The translations under genes were made by a program, and so were the position numbers. A stretch of DNA of 64,000 nucleotides from Paracoccaceae bacterium (GTDB lineage: Bacteria > Pseudomonadota > Alphaproteobacteria > Rhodobacterales > Rhodobacteraceae). The notes beneath the pieces were generated by a model that made no database searches, was not told the DNA's origin, and was given only the letters and a program-made list of their open reading frames with translations. Shown one piece after another: positions 8,013 to 16,319 of the stretch. The stretch is from contig JAIXZY010000054.1 of NCBI GenBank assembly GCA_027489355.1, forward strand, positions 1 to 64,000, in the 5' to 3' direction. The first letter of the stretch is position 1. Every line of letters begins with the position of its first letter.

Positions 8013-9392
8013 TCAGCAGTTCGGAACGTTTACAGCAAGGCCGCCAAGCGAGGTTTCCTTGTACTTCTCGTGCATGTCGCGGCCGGTCTGGCGCATCGTC
8101 TCGATGCAGACGTCGAGCGAGACGAGGTGCTGGCCGTCGCCGCGCATGGAGAGGGAGGCGGCCGAGACCGCCTTGATCGCGCCGAGGCCGTTGCGTTCGA
8201 TGCAGGGCACCTGGACCAGGCCCTTGACCGGGTCGCAGGTCATGCCGAGGTGGTGTTCGAGCGCGATCTCGGCGGCGTTTTCCACTTGTTCCGGCGTGCC
8301 GCCCAGCACGGCGGCAAGGCCGGCGGCGGCCATCGCGGCGGCCGATCCGACCTCGGCCTGGCAACCGCATTCGGCGCCCGAGATCGAGGCGTTGTGCTTG
8401 CAAAGGCCCCCGATGGCCGAGGCGGTGAGCAGGAAATCCCCGACCCGGGCGGGGCTTGCCCCCGGCACATGGTCCAGCCAGTAGCGGATGACGGCGGGGA
8501 CGACGCCCGCCGCGCCGTTGGTGGGGGCGGTGACGACCTGGCCGCCGGCGGCGTTTTCCTCGTTCACCGCCATCGCGTAAAGCGACATCCAGTCGTTGAT
8601 CGTGTGCGGCGGCGTGAGGTTCAACCCGCGCTCGGCCAGAAGCGCGTCGTGGATGCCCTTGGCCCGGCGGCGGACCTTCAGGCCGCCGGGCAGGATGCCC
8701 TCGCCCTTCATGCCGCGGCTGATGCAGTCGTTCATCACCTGCCAGATCCGGTTGATCCCGGCGTCGAGATCGGCGGCAGAGCGGAATTTCAGCTCGTTCG
8801 CGCGTTTCATCTGGGCGATGGTCAGGCCGGATTTCTTCGCCATCTCCAGCATTTCCGCCGCGGTCTCGAATGGGTAGGGCACATCCGCCCGCGCCTTGGC
8901 CTTTGCGCCCCCGGCCTCGGCCAGTTCGGCTGCTGTCAGGACGAAGCCGCCGCCGATGGAATAGTAGATTTCCTCCAGGATCACGTCGCCCTGGGCGTCG
9001 GTGGCCCGCAGGATCATCCCGTTCGCGTGGCCGGGCAGCGCAGGGCCGTAGTCGAAGGCGAGGTCGCGGCCAGGATCGAAGGCCAGGGTGCCAAGGCCCG
9101 GAGCCTCGATCACATGAGTCTCCCTGATCTTTGCCAGCGTGGCCTCGGCCTTCTCGGCGTCGTAGGTGTCGGGCGCGAAGCCCGCCAGGCCCAGGATCGT
9201 CGCGCGGTCCGTCGCGTGGCCCACCCCGGTGAAAGCCAGCGAGCCGTGCAGGGACGCCCGAAGCCCGTGGAAATGGAAGGGTGACGTGCGCATCGCATCA
9301 AGGAAGCGGGCGGCGGCGACCATCGGTCCCATCGTGTGCGAGGACGAGGGGCCGATGCCCACCTTGAACATGTCGAAGACAGAGAGAAACAT
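8013..9392 (-). CDS. sdaA: L-serine ammonia-lyase (single-chain, [4Fe-4S])
   Basis: Deaminates L-serine to pyruvate and ammonia using a [4Fe-4S] cluster. At 459 aa it is the fused alpha/beta form. The N-terminal domain opens with [20 protein letters not shown], the family signature. The C-terminal catalytic domain carries APTNGAAG and the cluster cysteines C344 (ECGCQAEVG), C386 (TCDPVKG) and C397 (VPCIERN). The C-terminal residue is Cys (VNVPNC), as in homologues where the tail reaches the active site. The start overlaps the upstream GST stop (TGATG), so it closes a GST-GST-sdaA operon. Confidence 0.96.
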   Translation of the reverse strand: MFLSVFDMFKVGIGPSSSHTMGPMVAAARFLDAMRTSPFHFHGLRASLHGSLAFTGVGHATDRATILGLAGFAPDTYDAEKAEATLAKIRETHVIEAPGLGTLAFDPGRDLAFDYGPALPGHANGMILRATDAQGDVILEEIYYSIGGGFVLTAAELAEAGGAKAKARADVPYPFETAAEMLEMAKKSGLTIAQMKRANELKFRSAADLDAGINRIWQVMNDCISRGMKGEGILPGGLKVRRRAKGIHDALLAERGLNLTPPHTINDWMSLYAMAVNEENAAGGQVVTAPTNGAAGVVPAVIRYWLDHVPGASPARVGDFLLTASAIGGLCKHNASISGAECGCQAEVGSAAAMAAAGLAAVLGGTPEQVENAAEIALEHHLGMTCDPVKGLVQVPCIERNGLGAIKAVSAASLSMRGDGQHLVSLDVCIETMRQTGRDMHEKYKETSLGGLAVNVPNC

Positions 9393-10057
9393 CAGGTACC
9401 CGGATTGGTGAAAGGGGTGGGGCCGAGGCCGTCCGACGCCGCGACGCGCAGGGCGGCGGGGCGCGCCTCATGCGCGGCGAGGACGGCCTTCAGATGTGGG
9501 AAGTCGTCGATCCGGATGCCATAGGGCGCGGGCGGCAAAAGGATCAGCCAGCGCACGAGGACGCCGATGTAATAGCCAAGGACGCCCGGATGCGAGGCCG
9601 AGAGCCAGCGCGGCGACTGCGCGGCCAGCATGGCCTCGATCAGGCCGAGCCGGGCGGTGATCTGCTCTTGCGCGGCGGCGCGGGCGGCATCGGTGTTGGC
9701 CTCGCCTGCCGGGCGGTGCGGGTAGAACATTGCCAGCGCCGCCTGGTGCAGCGCGTTCGAGGTGAAGAAGAGCCAGGACAGGAACGCCCCCCGGTCGGGG
9801 TCCGCGGGCCCCGGGCCCAGCCTGCCGGTCTTGTCGACAAGCCACAACAGGATCGCCGCCGTCTCGAACATCGGGCCGTCGTCTGTCTCCAGCGCAGGGA
9901 TCAGGCCCACCGGGTTGACCCGCCGATATTCGGGCGAAGCCAGTGCCCCGCCCTCGATGTCGACGATGGACAGGGTGTGCGGCAGTTCCAGATCTTCCAG
10001 GGCGAAGCGGACAATGGTCGAGGCGAAGTCGGGGGCGTGGTGCAGGGTCAGGGTCAC
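9392..10057 (-). CDS. Glutathione S-transferase family protein (copy 1)
   Basis: A 221-aa GST-like protein. The thioredoxin-fold N-terminus starts with LTLHHAPDFASTIVRFALEDLELPH, has NPVGLIPALETDDG (cis-Pro loop) and FETAAILLWLVDK (Glu-Thr glutathione contact), then an all-helical C-terminal domain. It starts with GTG overlapping the stop of the upstream paralogue by 4 nt, and its stop overlaps sdaA. The two GSTs share layout and motifs (GLxPxxET, GPGPxDPDRGxFLxWLFFxSNxxH), consistent with tandem duplication. The substrate is unknown. Confidence 0.9.
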   Translation of the reverse strand: MTLTLHHAPDFASTIVRFALEDLELPHTLSIVDIEGGALASPEYRRVNPVGLIPALETDDGPMFETAAILLWLVDKTGRLGPGPADPDRGAFLSWLFFTSNALHQAALAMFYPHRPAGEANTDAARAAAQEQITARLGLIEAMLAAQSPRWLSASHPGVLGYYIGVLVRWLILLPPAPYGIRIDDFPHLKAVLAAHEARPAALRVAASDGLGPTPFTNPGT

Positions 10058-10734
10058 AGGACCGATCCTTCCGGCGGGTTGGGCTGTTCGGGGTGGGTGA
10101 AGGGATGCGCGCCTAGGCCCTCGGCCCGGGCGACCACCGGCGTCTCGACGCGGGCCTCCTGCGCGCGGGCCAGCGCCTGCAGCGTGGGGAAATCGGCCAT
10201 CTCCAGCCAGCGCGGACCGTTGACCGGGTAAAGCTGCGCCCAGCGGGTCAGGACGACCGTGTAGACCCCCAGCGGCCGGCCGCCGGCGAACAGCTTCGGA
10301 TGCTGCAGGGCAGCGGTCTCAAGCAGGTCGAAATGGCGCAGCATTCGGGTCGAGAGGATCTCGAGATGCCCGCGGTGCGCCTCGGCCGGGGCGTACTGGT
10401 GCGGATAGAAGATCTGACGCAGGTCGGCATGGGCCGTGTTCGACAGGAAGAACAGCCACTTCAGGAACAGCCCGCGGTCGGGATCGGTCGGGCCGGGCCC
10501 AAGGTGGTGCGTGTCAGCCAGCCACAGCAGGATCGCCCCGGTTTCCGAAATCGGCCCCACCGGCGTCTCGATCGTCGGAACAAGCCCTGTCGGGTTCAGC
10601 GCCCGGTAGGCTGCGCTGTCCTGCTGCCGCTTGGAGCGGTCCACCAGCGCCGTGCGATAGGGAATGCCTGCGCCATCCAGCACCAGCCGGATGATCAGCG
10701 AAGCGTTGTCGGGCGCGTAGTGCAGCGTGTACAT
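10054..10734 (-). CDS. Glutathione S-transferase family protein (copy 2)
   Basis: A 226-aa GST-like protein. It starts MYTLHYAPDNASLIIRLVLDGAGIPY and carries NPTGLVPTIETPVG and SETGAILLWLAD in the glutathione-binding domain, followed by a helical domain. The frame stays open upstream to 11151, but the ATG at 10732-10734 gives the proper family N-terminus and has AGGA about 8 nt before it. It is first in the GST-GST-sdaA operon, with GTGA coupling to copy 1. It is divergent from the EF-hand gene across a 160-bp gap. Confidence 0.88.
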   Translation of the reverse strand: MYTLHYAPDNASLIIRLVLDGAGIPYRTALVDRSKRQQDSAAYRALNPTGLVPTIETPVGPISETGAILLWLADTHHLGPGPTDPDRGLFLKWLFFLSNTAHADLRQIFYPHQYAPAEAHRGHLEILSTRMLRHFDLLETAALQHPKLFAGGRPLGVYTVVLTRWAQLYPVNGPRWLEMADFPTLQALARAQEARVETPVVARAEGLGAHPFTHPEQPNPPEGSVL

Positions 10735-10832
10735 CGTCGGTCCTCTGGCGCGAGCCTTGCGCAACTCTATCCGCCGCGCAGGGCGAAAAGCGACCCCTTG
10801 TCGTGCTGCGGCGGAGGAAAGCCGGGGCGCGG

Positions 10833-10847
10833 TTAACCCGATCTCAA
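10833..10847. promoter_or_regulatory. Possible CtrA-type site (TTAA-N7-TCAA)
   Basis: TTAACCCGATCTCAA matches the alphaproteobacterial CtrA consensus TTAA-N7-TTAA except for one base. It lies in the divergent gap, 48 nt before the EF-hand start. A chance match is quite possible. Confidence 0.25.
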
Positions 10848-10894
10848 CCATTTCTGAGCGACCCTGCGCCGCGATGACCGGAAGGAGGGCTCGG

Positions 10895-11428
10895 ATGCTG
10901 CGAATGCTGCTGATCCTGGGGGCGCTGTTGTGGCCGCTACAGGCGATCGCCGAAGAAACCGCGCTGCAAAAGGCGATGGAGCGGAACCCCGAGAGGTTCG
11001 CCAACCGGGTCGTCGACCTGATCGCGGGCTTTGGCGGGGCAGACGGCCTGCGGCCGGACGGAATCGAGGCGCATGTCGCGCTGGAACGGGCCGGGGCGCG
11101 GGCTTCGGCGCAGCGGCGGTTCCTGGCGATGGACCTGGATGGCGACGGCACGGTGGTGCGGGACGAACTTGCCGTCAGCCAGCGCGCCGCCAGCGCGCAG
11201 GGCCGTGGACGGCTTGAGCGCGAGTTTCTGGCCGCCGACGCAGATGGCGACGGGCGGGTCGATGCGGCCGAGCAGGCAGAGATGGGCCGGATCGCGGGAC
11301 TGCGGGCCCTGGGCGCCGAGGAGGCAGAGCTTCTGCGCGGGCTGATGGCGCTGGACGGGGACGGTAACGGCGCGCTGACGGCGGCCGAAGTCGAGCGTGC
11401 CGTGGCGGGGCTGGAAAAGGCCGACTAG
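10895..11428 (+). CDS. Secreted EF-hand domain protein
   Basis: A 177-aa protein with an N-terminal signal peptide (MLRMLLILGALLWPLQAIA, then EE). It has three EF-hand-like calcium loops of the DxDxDG type: DLDGDGTVVRDE, DADGDGRVDAAE and DGDGNGALTAAE. It is presumably periplasmic and calcium-binding. The ATG at 10895 was chosen because GAAGGAGGG ends 6 nt before it and it begins the signal peptide. Upstream in-frame ATGs would put a charged leader in front. No enzymatic domain is visible. Confidence 0.85.
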   Translation: MLRMLLILGALLWPLQAIAEETALQKAMERNPERFANRVVDLIAGFGGADGLRPDGIEAHVALERAGARASAQRRFLAMDLDGDGTVVRDELAVSQRAASAQGRGRLEREFLAADADGDGRVDAAEQAEMGRIAGLRALGAEEAELLRGLMALDGDGNGALTAAEVERAVAGLEKAD

Positions 11429-11511
11429 CGCAACGGACTGTCGCCACCGAAGCCTCTCGCCCTTCGCGGGCGATTGCGTTATCCCGGAAGCGGGACAACA
11501 GGGGGACTTTC

Positions 11512-12297
11512 ATGGCTGCCGAGCTTTCTCCGATCGATCAGGCCAAGTTCGTCGCCGCGCGCCGGTCGGTCGATTTCGTCGAGACTGGCATGAAGCTGGG
11601 CCTCGGCACCGGCTCCACCGCGGCCTGGATGGTGCGCTGCCTGGCCGAACGCGTGCGGGAAGAGGGGCTGCAGGTGACCTGCGTCGCGACCTCCAGCCGG
11701 ACGGCGGACCTGGCGCAAAGCCTGGGGCTGACCGTGGTGGGTCTGGACGAGATGAAATGGCTGGACCTGACCATCGACGGCGCGGACGAGTTCGACCAGA
11801 ACCTGAACCTGATCAAGGGTGGCGGGGCCGCGCTGTTGCAGGAAAAGATCGTGGCCACGGCCAGCGACCGGATGATCGTGATCGCCGATGCTGCGAAAGA
11901 GGTCGCGCAGCTGGGGGCCTTCCCTTTGCCGGTCGAAGTGATCCCCTTCGGCTGGCGCACGACCAAGGCGCTGATCGAAGAGACGCTGTTCAGCCTGGAC
12001 GTGATGACCCGCGACGTGGCGCTGCGGATGGCGAAGGATGCGCCGCTGGTCACGGACGAGGGGCATTACATCCTGGACCTCAAGCTCACGCGGATCGGCA
12101 ATCCGCGGCAACTGGCGCTGGTGCTGAACCAGATCCCCGGCGTGGTGGAGAACGGGCTGTTCATCGACATCTGCGACGTGGTCGTGGTGGGCCACGGCGA
12201 CGGGCGGGTCACGGTGCGCGACATCAACTCGGGCCGGGTCGAGACGGGCGCCGTCGATATCACGGAAAGCCGCAACATCTTTGCCGACCTGGACTGA
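11512..12297 (+). CDS. rpiA: Ribose-5-phosphate isomerase A
   Basis: Interconverts ribose-5-phosphate and ribulose-5-phosphate in the pentose phosphate pathway. The 261-aa protein shows the RpiA motifs LGTGSTA (phosphate loop, near residue 31), IDGADEFD, KGGGAALLQEKI (catalytic Glu/Lys region) and LPVEVIPFG. GGGGGA precedes the ATG at 11512. It reads towards gor with a 102-nt gap, so the two may be co-transcribed. Confidence 0.97.
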   Translation: MAAELSPIDQAKFVAARRSVDFVETGMKLGLGTGSTAAWMVRCLAERVREEGLQVTCVATSSRTADLAQSLGLTVVGLDEMKWLDLTIDGADEFDQNLNLIKGGGAALLQEKIVATASDRMIVIADAAKEVAQLGAFPLPVEVIPFGWRTTKALIEETLFSLDVMTRDVALRMAKDAPLVTDEGHYILDLKLTRIGNPRQLALVLNQIPGVVENGLFIDICDVVVVGHGDGRVTVRDINSGRVETGAVDITESRNIFADLD

Positions 12298-12399
12298 GAC
12301 CGGCTGACCACCCGGTAACCGGAAAAACCGCCCCCGGGTCTTCCGTCCCGCCGCGATAGCGCATAGCTCTGTCCCGGGGTGCAGCAGGCGGGGCCGGAC

Positions 12400-13758
12400 A
12401 TGACTTTCGACTACGATCTCTTCGTCATCGGCGGCGGCTCGGGCGGTGTGCGTGCGGCGCGTGTCGCGTCGGGCGAGTACGGTGCCAGGGTGGGCCTGGC
12501 CGAGGAAAGCCGGATGGGCGGGACCTGCGTCATCCGGGGCTGCGTGCCGAAAAAGCTGATGGTCTTTGCCAGCGCCTATCCCGAGGCCATCGCCGAGGCG
12601 CGGGAATACGGTTGGGACGTCCAGGCCGGCGGCTTCGACTGGACGCATTTCCGCACCCGGCTCGAGTCCGAGCTTGACCGCCTGGAAGGCGCCTACCGCA
12701 ACACGCTGAAGAATGCCGGCGTCACCGTCCACGACGAACGTGCGGTGATCGTCGATCCGCACCGCGTGCGCCTTGCCTCGGGGCAGGAGTTCACGGCAAA
12801 GCACATCCTGGTCGCCACCGGCGGCTGGCCCTTCGTCCCGGACATTCCCGGACGCGAGCTGGCGATCACCTCGAACGAGATCTTCCATCTCTCCGCGCTG
12901 CCGAAGCGCGCGCTGGTCGTGGGCGGCGGCTATATCGCCAGCGAATTCGCCTGCATCCTGAACGGGTTGGGCGTGAAGGTCAGCCAGTACTACCGCGGCG
13001 CCCAGATCCTGCGCGGCTTCGACGACGAGGCGCGGGGCCATGTCGCCAATGCCATGCGGGCGAACGGGATCGACATCCACTGCGGCACTGACGTGATGCG
13101 GCTGGAAAAGACCGGGACCGGCATCCGCGCCGTGGCGACCGACGGCAGCGAAGAGGAATTCGACCTGGTCCTCTACGCCACCGGCCGCCGCCCGAACACC
13201 TCGGGCCTGGGCCTGGAAGCGATTGGCCTGACCCTGGGGCGCGCGGGCGAGATCCCGGTCGACGCCTACAGCCAGACCGCCGTCCCCTCGGTCTTCGCCG
13301 TGGGCGACGTGACCGGCCGCATCAACCTGACCCCGGTCGCCATCCGCGAGGGCCACGCCTTCGCCGACACGGTCTTCGGCGCCAGGCCCACCACCTTCGA
13401 CCACGAGCTGGTCGCCTCGGCCGTCTTCACCCAGCCCGAGATGGGGACCGTCGGCCTGTCCGAGGAAGCCGCCCGCGAGCAGGAGCCGATCGAGGTCTAC
13501 TCCACCGCCTTCCGCCCGATGCGGACGATCTTCGCCGGCAAGCAGGACCGCGTGCTGATGAAGCTCATCGTCAGCCAGGCGACGCGCAAGGTCCTGGGCT
13601 GCCATATCGTCGCACCCGAGGCCGGAGAGATGATCCAGCTGGCCGCCATCGCGATCCGCATGGGGGCCACGAAAGAGGATTTCGACCGCACCTGCGCCGT
13701 ACACCCGACGATGTCGGAGGAACTGGTGACGATGCGAAAACCGGTACGGACCGCGTGA
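12400..13758 (+). CDS. gor: Glutathione-disulfide reductase
   Basis: An NADPH-dependent flavoprotein that reduces GSSG to GSH in the cytosol. The 452-aa protein has the FAD Rossmann motif VIGGGSGG (residues 9-16) and the redox-active disulfide C43-VIRG-C48 followed by VPKKLM. The NADPH fold is VVGGGYIASEFA, the second FAD contact is VFAVGDVTG, and the C-terminal interface carries the catalytic His-Glu pair (HPTMSEE). The ATG at 12400 gives the normal start. The TTG/GTG upstream would add seven residues without homology. Thiol redox context: two GST genes lie nearby. Confidence 0.96.
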   Translation: MTFDYDLFVIGGGSGGVRAARVASGEYGARVGLAEESRMGGTCVIRGCVPKKLMVFASAYPEAIAEAREYGWDVQAGGFDWTHFRTRLESELDRLEGAYRNTLKNAGVTVHDERAVIVDPHRVRLASGQEFTAKHILVATGGWPFVPDIPGRELAITSNEIFHLSALPKRALVVGGGYIASEFACILNGLGVKVSQYYRGAQILRGFDDEARGHVANAMRANGIDIHCGTDVMRLEKTGTGIRAVATDGSEEEFDLVLYATGRRPNTSGLGLEAIGLTLGRAGEIPVDAYSQTAVPSVFAVGDVTGRINLTPVAIREGHAFADTVFGARPTTFDHELVASAVFTQPEMGTVGLSEEAAREQEPIEVYSTAFRPMRTIFAGKQDRVLMKLIVSQATRKVLGCHIVAPEAGEMIQLAAIAIRMGATKEDFDRTCAVHPTMSEELVTMRKPVRTA

Positions 13759-13835
13759 GTTCCGGCCGCGACGGGTTGATTTCCGGCTGGATATGACCAG
13801 CTTAGGGCAAAGTGCATAAAAAGGGGTTCTGATCT

Positions 13836-15002
13836 ATGGCAGGAAGTGGCGGTCCCTGGGGCGGCGGTGGCTCTGGAGGAGACGGCGGCAGGGGCAACAA
13901 CGACGACGACGACCGGCGCGGTGGCCGGCGCGGCGACGAACGCCCGCAGATCCCCGAGATCGACCAGTTGATGAAACGCGGCCAGGAACAGCTGCGCGTC
14001 CTGATGGGCGGGCGCGGCAATCGCGGCACGGGCGGGCCCAGCGGCCCCGAGGGCCCGGTCTTCACCAGGCAGAGCCTGGGCCTCGGCGCCCTGGCGCTGG
14101 TCGCGGTCTGGGCCTTCATGTCCTTCTACACCGTGCGCCCCGAAGAACGCTCGGTCGAACTCTTCCTCGGCGAAAGCTCGGGCGTGGGCGACCCCGGCCT
14201 GAACTTCGCACCCTGGCCGGTCGTGACCTACGAGAAGGTCCAGGTCACGGGCGAACGGACGACCGAGATCGGCACCCGCGCGGGCAGCGCGGACAGCGGG
14301 TTGATGCTGACCCGCGACCAGAACATCGTCGATATCGGCTTCCAGGTGGTCTGGAACATCTCGGACCCCGAGAAGTACCTGTTCAACCTGGTCGACCCCG
14401 AGGACACGATCCGCGCCGTCAGCGAAAGCGCCATGCGCGACATCATCGCCAGGTCGGAACTGTCCCCCATCCTCAACCGCGACCGCGGCGTCATCGCCGC
14501 CGACCTGCGGACGGCCGTCCAGGCCACGCTCGACAGCTACAACGCCGGGATCAGCGTGATCCGCGTCAACCTGCAAAGCGCCCAGCCCCCGCGCGAGGTG
14601 ATCGACGCCTTCCGCGCCGTGCAGGCCGCACAGCAGGAACGCGACCGGCTGGAGAAAGAGGCCGATGCCTATGCCAACCAGGTCACCGCTGGCGCCCGAG
14701 GCGAGGCGGCGCGGCTTCTGGAGGACGCCGAAGCCTATCGCGCCCAGGCGGTGAACAGCGCCCAGGGTGAGGCGGCGCGGTTCCTGTCGGTCTATACCGA
14801 ATACGTGAAGGCGCCCGAAGTGACCCGGCGGCGGCTTTACCTGGAAACGATGGAGCGGGTGCTCGGCGGCATGAACAAGGTGATCCTCGACGGCGTCTCG
14901 GGCGGCGAGGCGGGGCAGGGCGTCGTGCCCTTCCTTCCCCTGAACGAGCTTGGACGGACTTCGCCCGCGCAAGGCGGTGCGGCGACCGGGGGGACCAACT
15001 GA
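13836..15002 (+). CDS. hflK: FtsH protease modulator HflK
   Basis: HflK and HflC form the large SPFH/prohibitin-type cage around the membrane protease FtsH and restrict its access to membrane substrates. The 388-aa protein has a Gly/Arg/Asp-rich cytoplasmic leader (about residues 1-75) and one membrane helix (about 84-104). The periplasmic SPFH domain follows (VRPEERSVELFLGE onward) with a long coiled coil (RAVQAAQQERDRLEKEADAYANQ) and a low-complexity tail. Its stop overlaps the hflC start (TGATG). Confidence 0.96.
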   Translation: MAGSGGPWGGGGSGGDGGRGNNDDDDRRGGRRGDERPQIPEIDQLMKRGQEQLRVLMGGRGNRGTGGPSGPEGPVFTRQSLGLGALALVAVWAFMSFYTVRPEERSVELFLGESSGVGDPGLNFAPWPVVTYEKVQVTGERTTEIGTRAGSADSGLMLTRDQNIVDIGFQVVWNISDPEKYLFNLVDPEDTIRAVSESAMRDIIARSELSPILNRDRGVIAADLRTAVQATLDSYNAGISVIRVNLQSAQPPREVIDAFRAVQAAQQERDRLEKEADAYANQVTAGARGEAARLLEDAEAYRAQAVNSAQGEAARFLSVYTEYVKAPEVTRRRLYLETMERVLGGMNKVILDGVSGGEAGQGVVPFLPLNELGRTSPAQGGAATGGTN

Positions 15003-15991
15003 TGCGTGCGATGTACATCATTCCGGCCTTCGTGGTGCTTCTGGTGTTGATCCTGTCGTCGGTCTTCATCGTCGACGAACGCAAGAAGGCGCTGGTCCTG
15101 CAGTTCGGCGAGGTCATGCAGGTGAAGGAAGAACCCGGACTTGGGTTCAAGATTCCGCTGGTGCAGGACGTCGTGCTGTATGAGGACCGCATCCTCGGCC
15201 TGCAGACCCAGCCCATCGAAGTGACCCTCCTGTCCGATCGCCGGCTGGTGGTCGACGCCTTCGCGCGCTGGCGCATCGTCGACCTGGTGGAGTTCCGCCA
15301 GTCCGTCGGCACCGCGGGTGAGGAACGCGCGCAGCAGCTTCTGGGCAACATCCTCAGCCAGGCGATCCCGGAAGTCCTGGGCAACGCGACGCAGGAGCAG
15401 GTCCTCAGCCAGGACCGCGCCGGGCTGATGAACCAGATCCTGACCATCGCCAAGCGCGAGGGTTCGGCGCTGGGGATCGACGTGATCGACGTGCGTCTGA
15501 CCCGGACCGACCTGCCCGAGCAGAACCTGGAAGCCACCTTCGCCCGGATGCGGGCGGAACGCGAACGGGAAGCGGCGGATGAACGCGCCCGCGGTGGCGA
15601 AGCTGCGCAGCGGGTGCGGGCCTCGGCCGACCGGACGGTGATCGAGCTGACCTCGGACGCCCGGCGCCAGGCCGAGGTCATCCGCGGCGAAGCCGACGCC
15701 GAACGCAACCGTATCCTCGCCGAAGCCTATGGCCAGGATCCGGAGTTCTTCGCCTTCACCCGGTCGCTCACGGCCTACGAGTCCAGCCTGCAGGGCGCCA
15801 ACTCGTCCATCGTGATGCAGCCGGACAGCGAGTTCTTCGACTACCTGCGCTCGGACGCCGGGCGGCCGACCGGGGCTTCGATCGGCCCGACCAATCCTGC
15901 CCCGGCAGAAGCGGCCCCCGCGGATACTGCCCCGGCAGAAGCTGCTCCGGCAGAAGCAGCTCCGGCAGAAGCGGCTCCGGCCTCGCCTTGA
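15002..15991 (+). CDS. hflC: FtsH protease modulator HflC
   Basis: Partner of HflK in the membrane cage around FtsH. The 329-aa protein has an N-terminal signal-anchor helix (residues about 4-24), then an SPFH domain (FIVDERKKALVLQFGEV) and a coiled coil rich in Arg/Glu/Ala (FARMRAEREREAADERARG). The C-terminus carries an imperfect repeat of the unit PAEAA (about residues 300-329), encoded by near-identical 15-nt steps prone to slippage. The tail is not part of the usual family fold. It is coupled to hflK and, through TTGA, to the next gene. Confidence 0.95.
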   Translation: MRAMYIIPAFVVLLVLILSSVFIVDERKKALVLQFGEVMQVKEEPGLGFKIPLVQDVVLYEDRILGLQTQPIEVTLLSDRRLVVDAFARWRIVDLVEFRQSVGTAGEERAQQLLGNILSQAIPEVLGNATQEQVLSQDRAGLMNQILTIAKREGSALGIDVIDVRLTRTDLPEQNLEATFARMRAEREREAADERARGGEAAQRVRASADRTVIELTSDARRQAEVIRGEADAERNRILAEAYGQDPEFFAFTRSLTAYESSLQGANSSIVMQPDSEFFDYLRSDAGRPTGASIGPTNPAPAEAAPADTAPAEAAPAEAAPAEAAPASP

Positions 15992-16173
15992 GCCAGGTCA
16001 TCCTGGCCCTCGGGCTGGTCCTTGCGGTCGAGGGGCTGGTGCTTGCACTGGCCCCTCGCCGGATCGAGGATGCGATGCGGCTTCTGGCAAGCCTCGGGAT
16101 CGACCAGCGCCGGACGATCGGACTTGTCGCACTGGCTTTCGGGGTCGCCCTGATCTGGCTGGTTCGCGGATGA
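15988..16173 (+). CDS. DUF2065 (YjeT-like) small membrane protein
   Basis: A 61-aa protein with two membrane helices (residues about 3-22 and 43-59) around a short loop (RRIEDAMRLLASLGIDQRRTIG). It fits the DUF2065 family often found beside hflKC. The TTG start overlaps the hflC stop (TTGA), so translation depends on hflC. Function is unknown; the position suggests a link to the FtsH/HflKC complex. Confidence 0.85.
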   Translation: MSQVILALGLVLAVEGLVLALAPRRIEDAMRLLASLGIDQRRTIGLVALAFGVALIWLVRG

Positions 16174-16319
16174 TGACATAATCCTTCACATGGCTTTGAT
16201 GCGCTGCGACGGGGTTTGCATTGCGACTTGCCTTCCCTAACTGTTTTCTCAAGCCCGACGCGGCAGGGTCGACCCCGCATGCCGTTGCCGCCAGATCCGA
16301 CAGAACAGGAGTTCGCATC

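Noticed and set aside
11479-13704. 741-codon antisense open frame opposite rpiA and gor
   Set aside because: It lies fully opposite two unmistakable enzymes and its composition (Asp/His/Gln/Arg-rich) is that of a GC-rich shadow frame. No domain is visible.
15890-15985. Short tandem repeat considered as a CRISPR-like or regulatory repeat
   Set aside because: It is in frame and encodes the HflC C-terminal PAEAA repeat, with no spacers.
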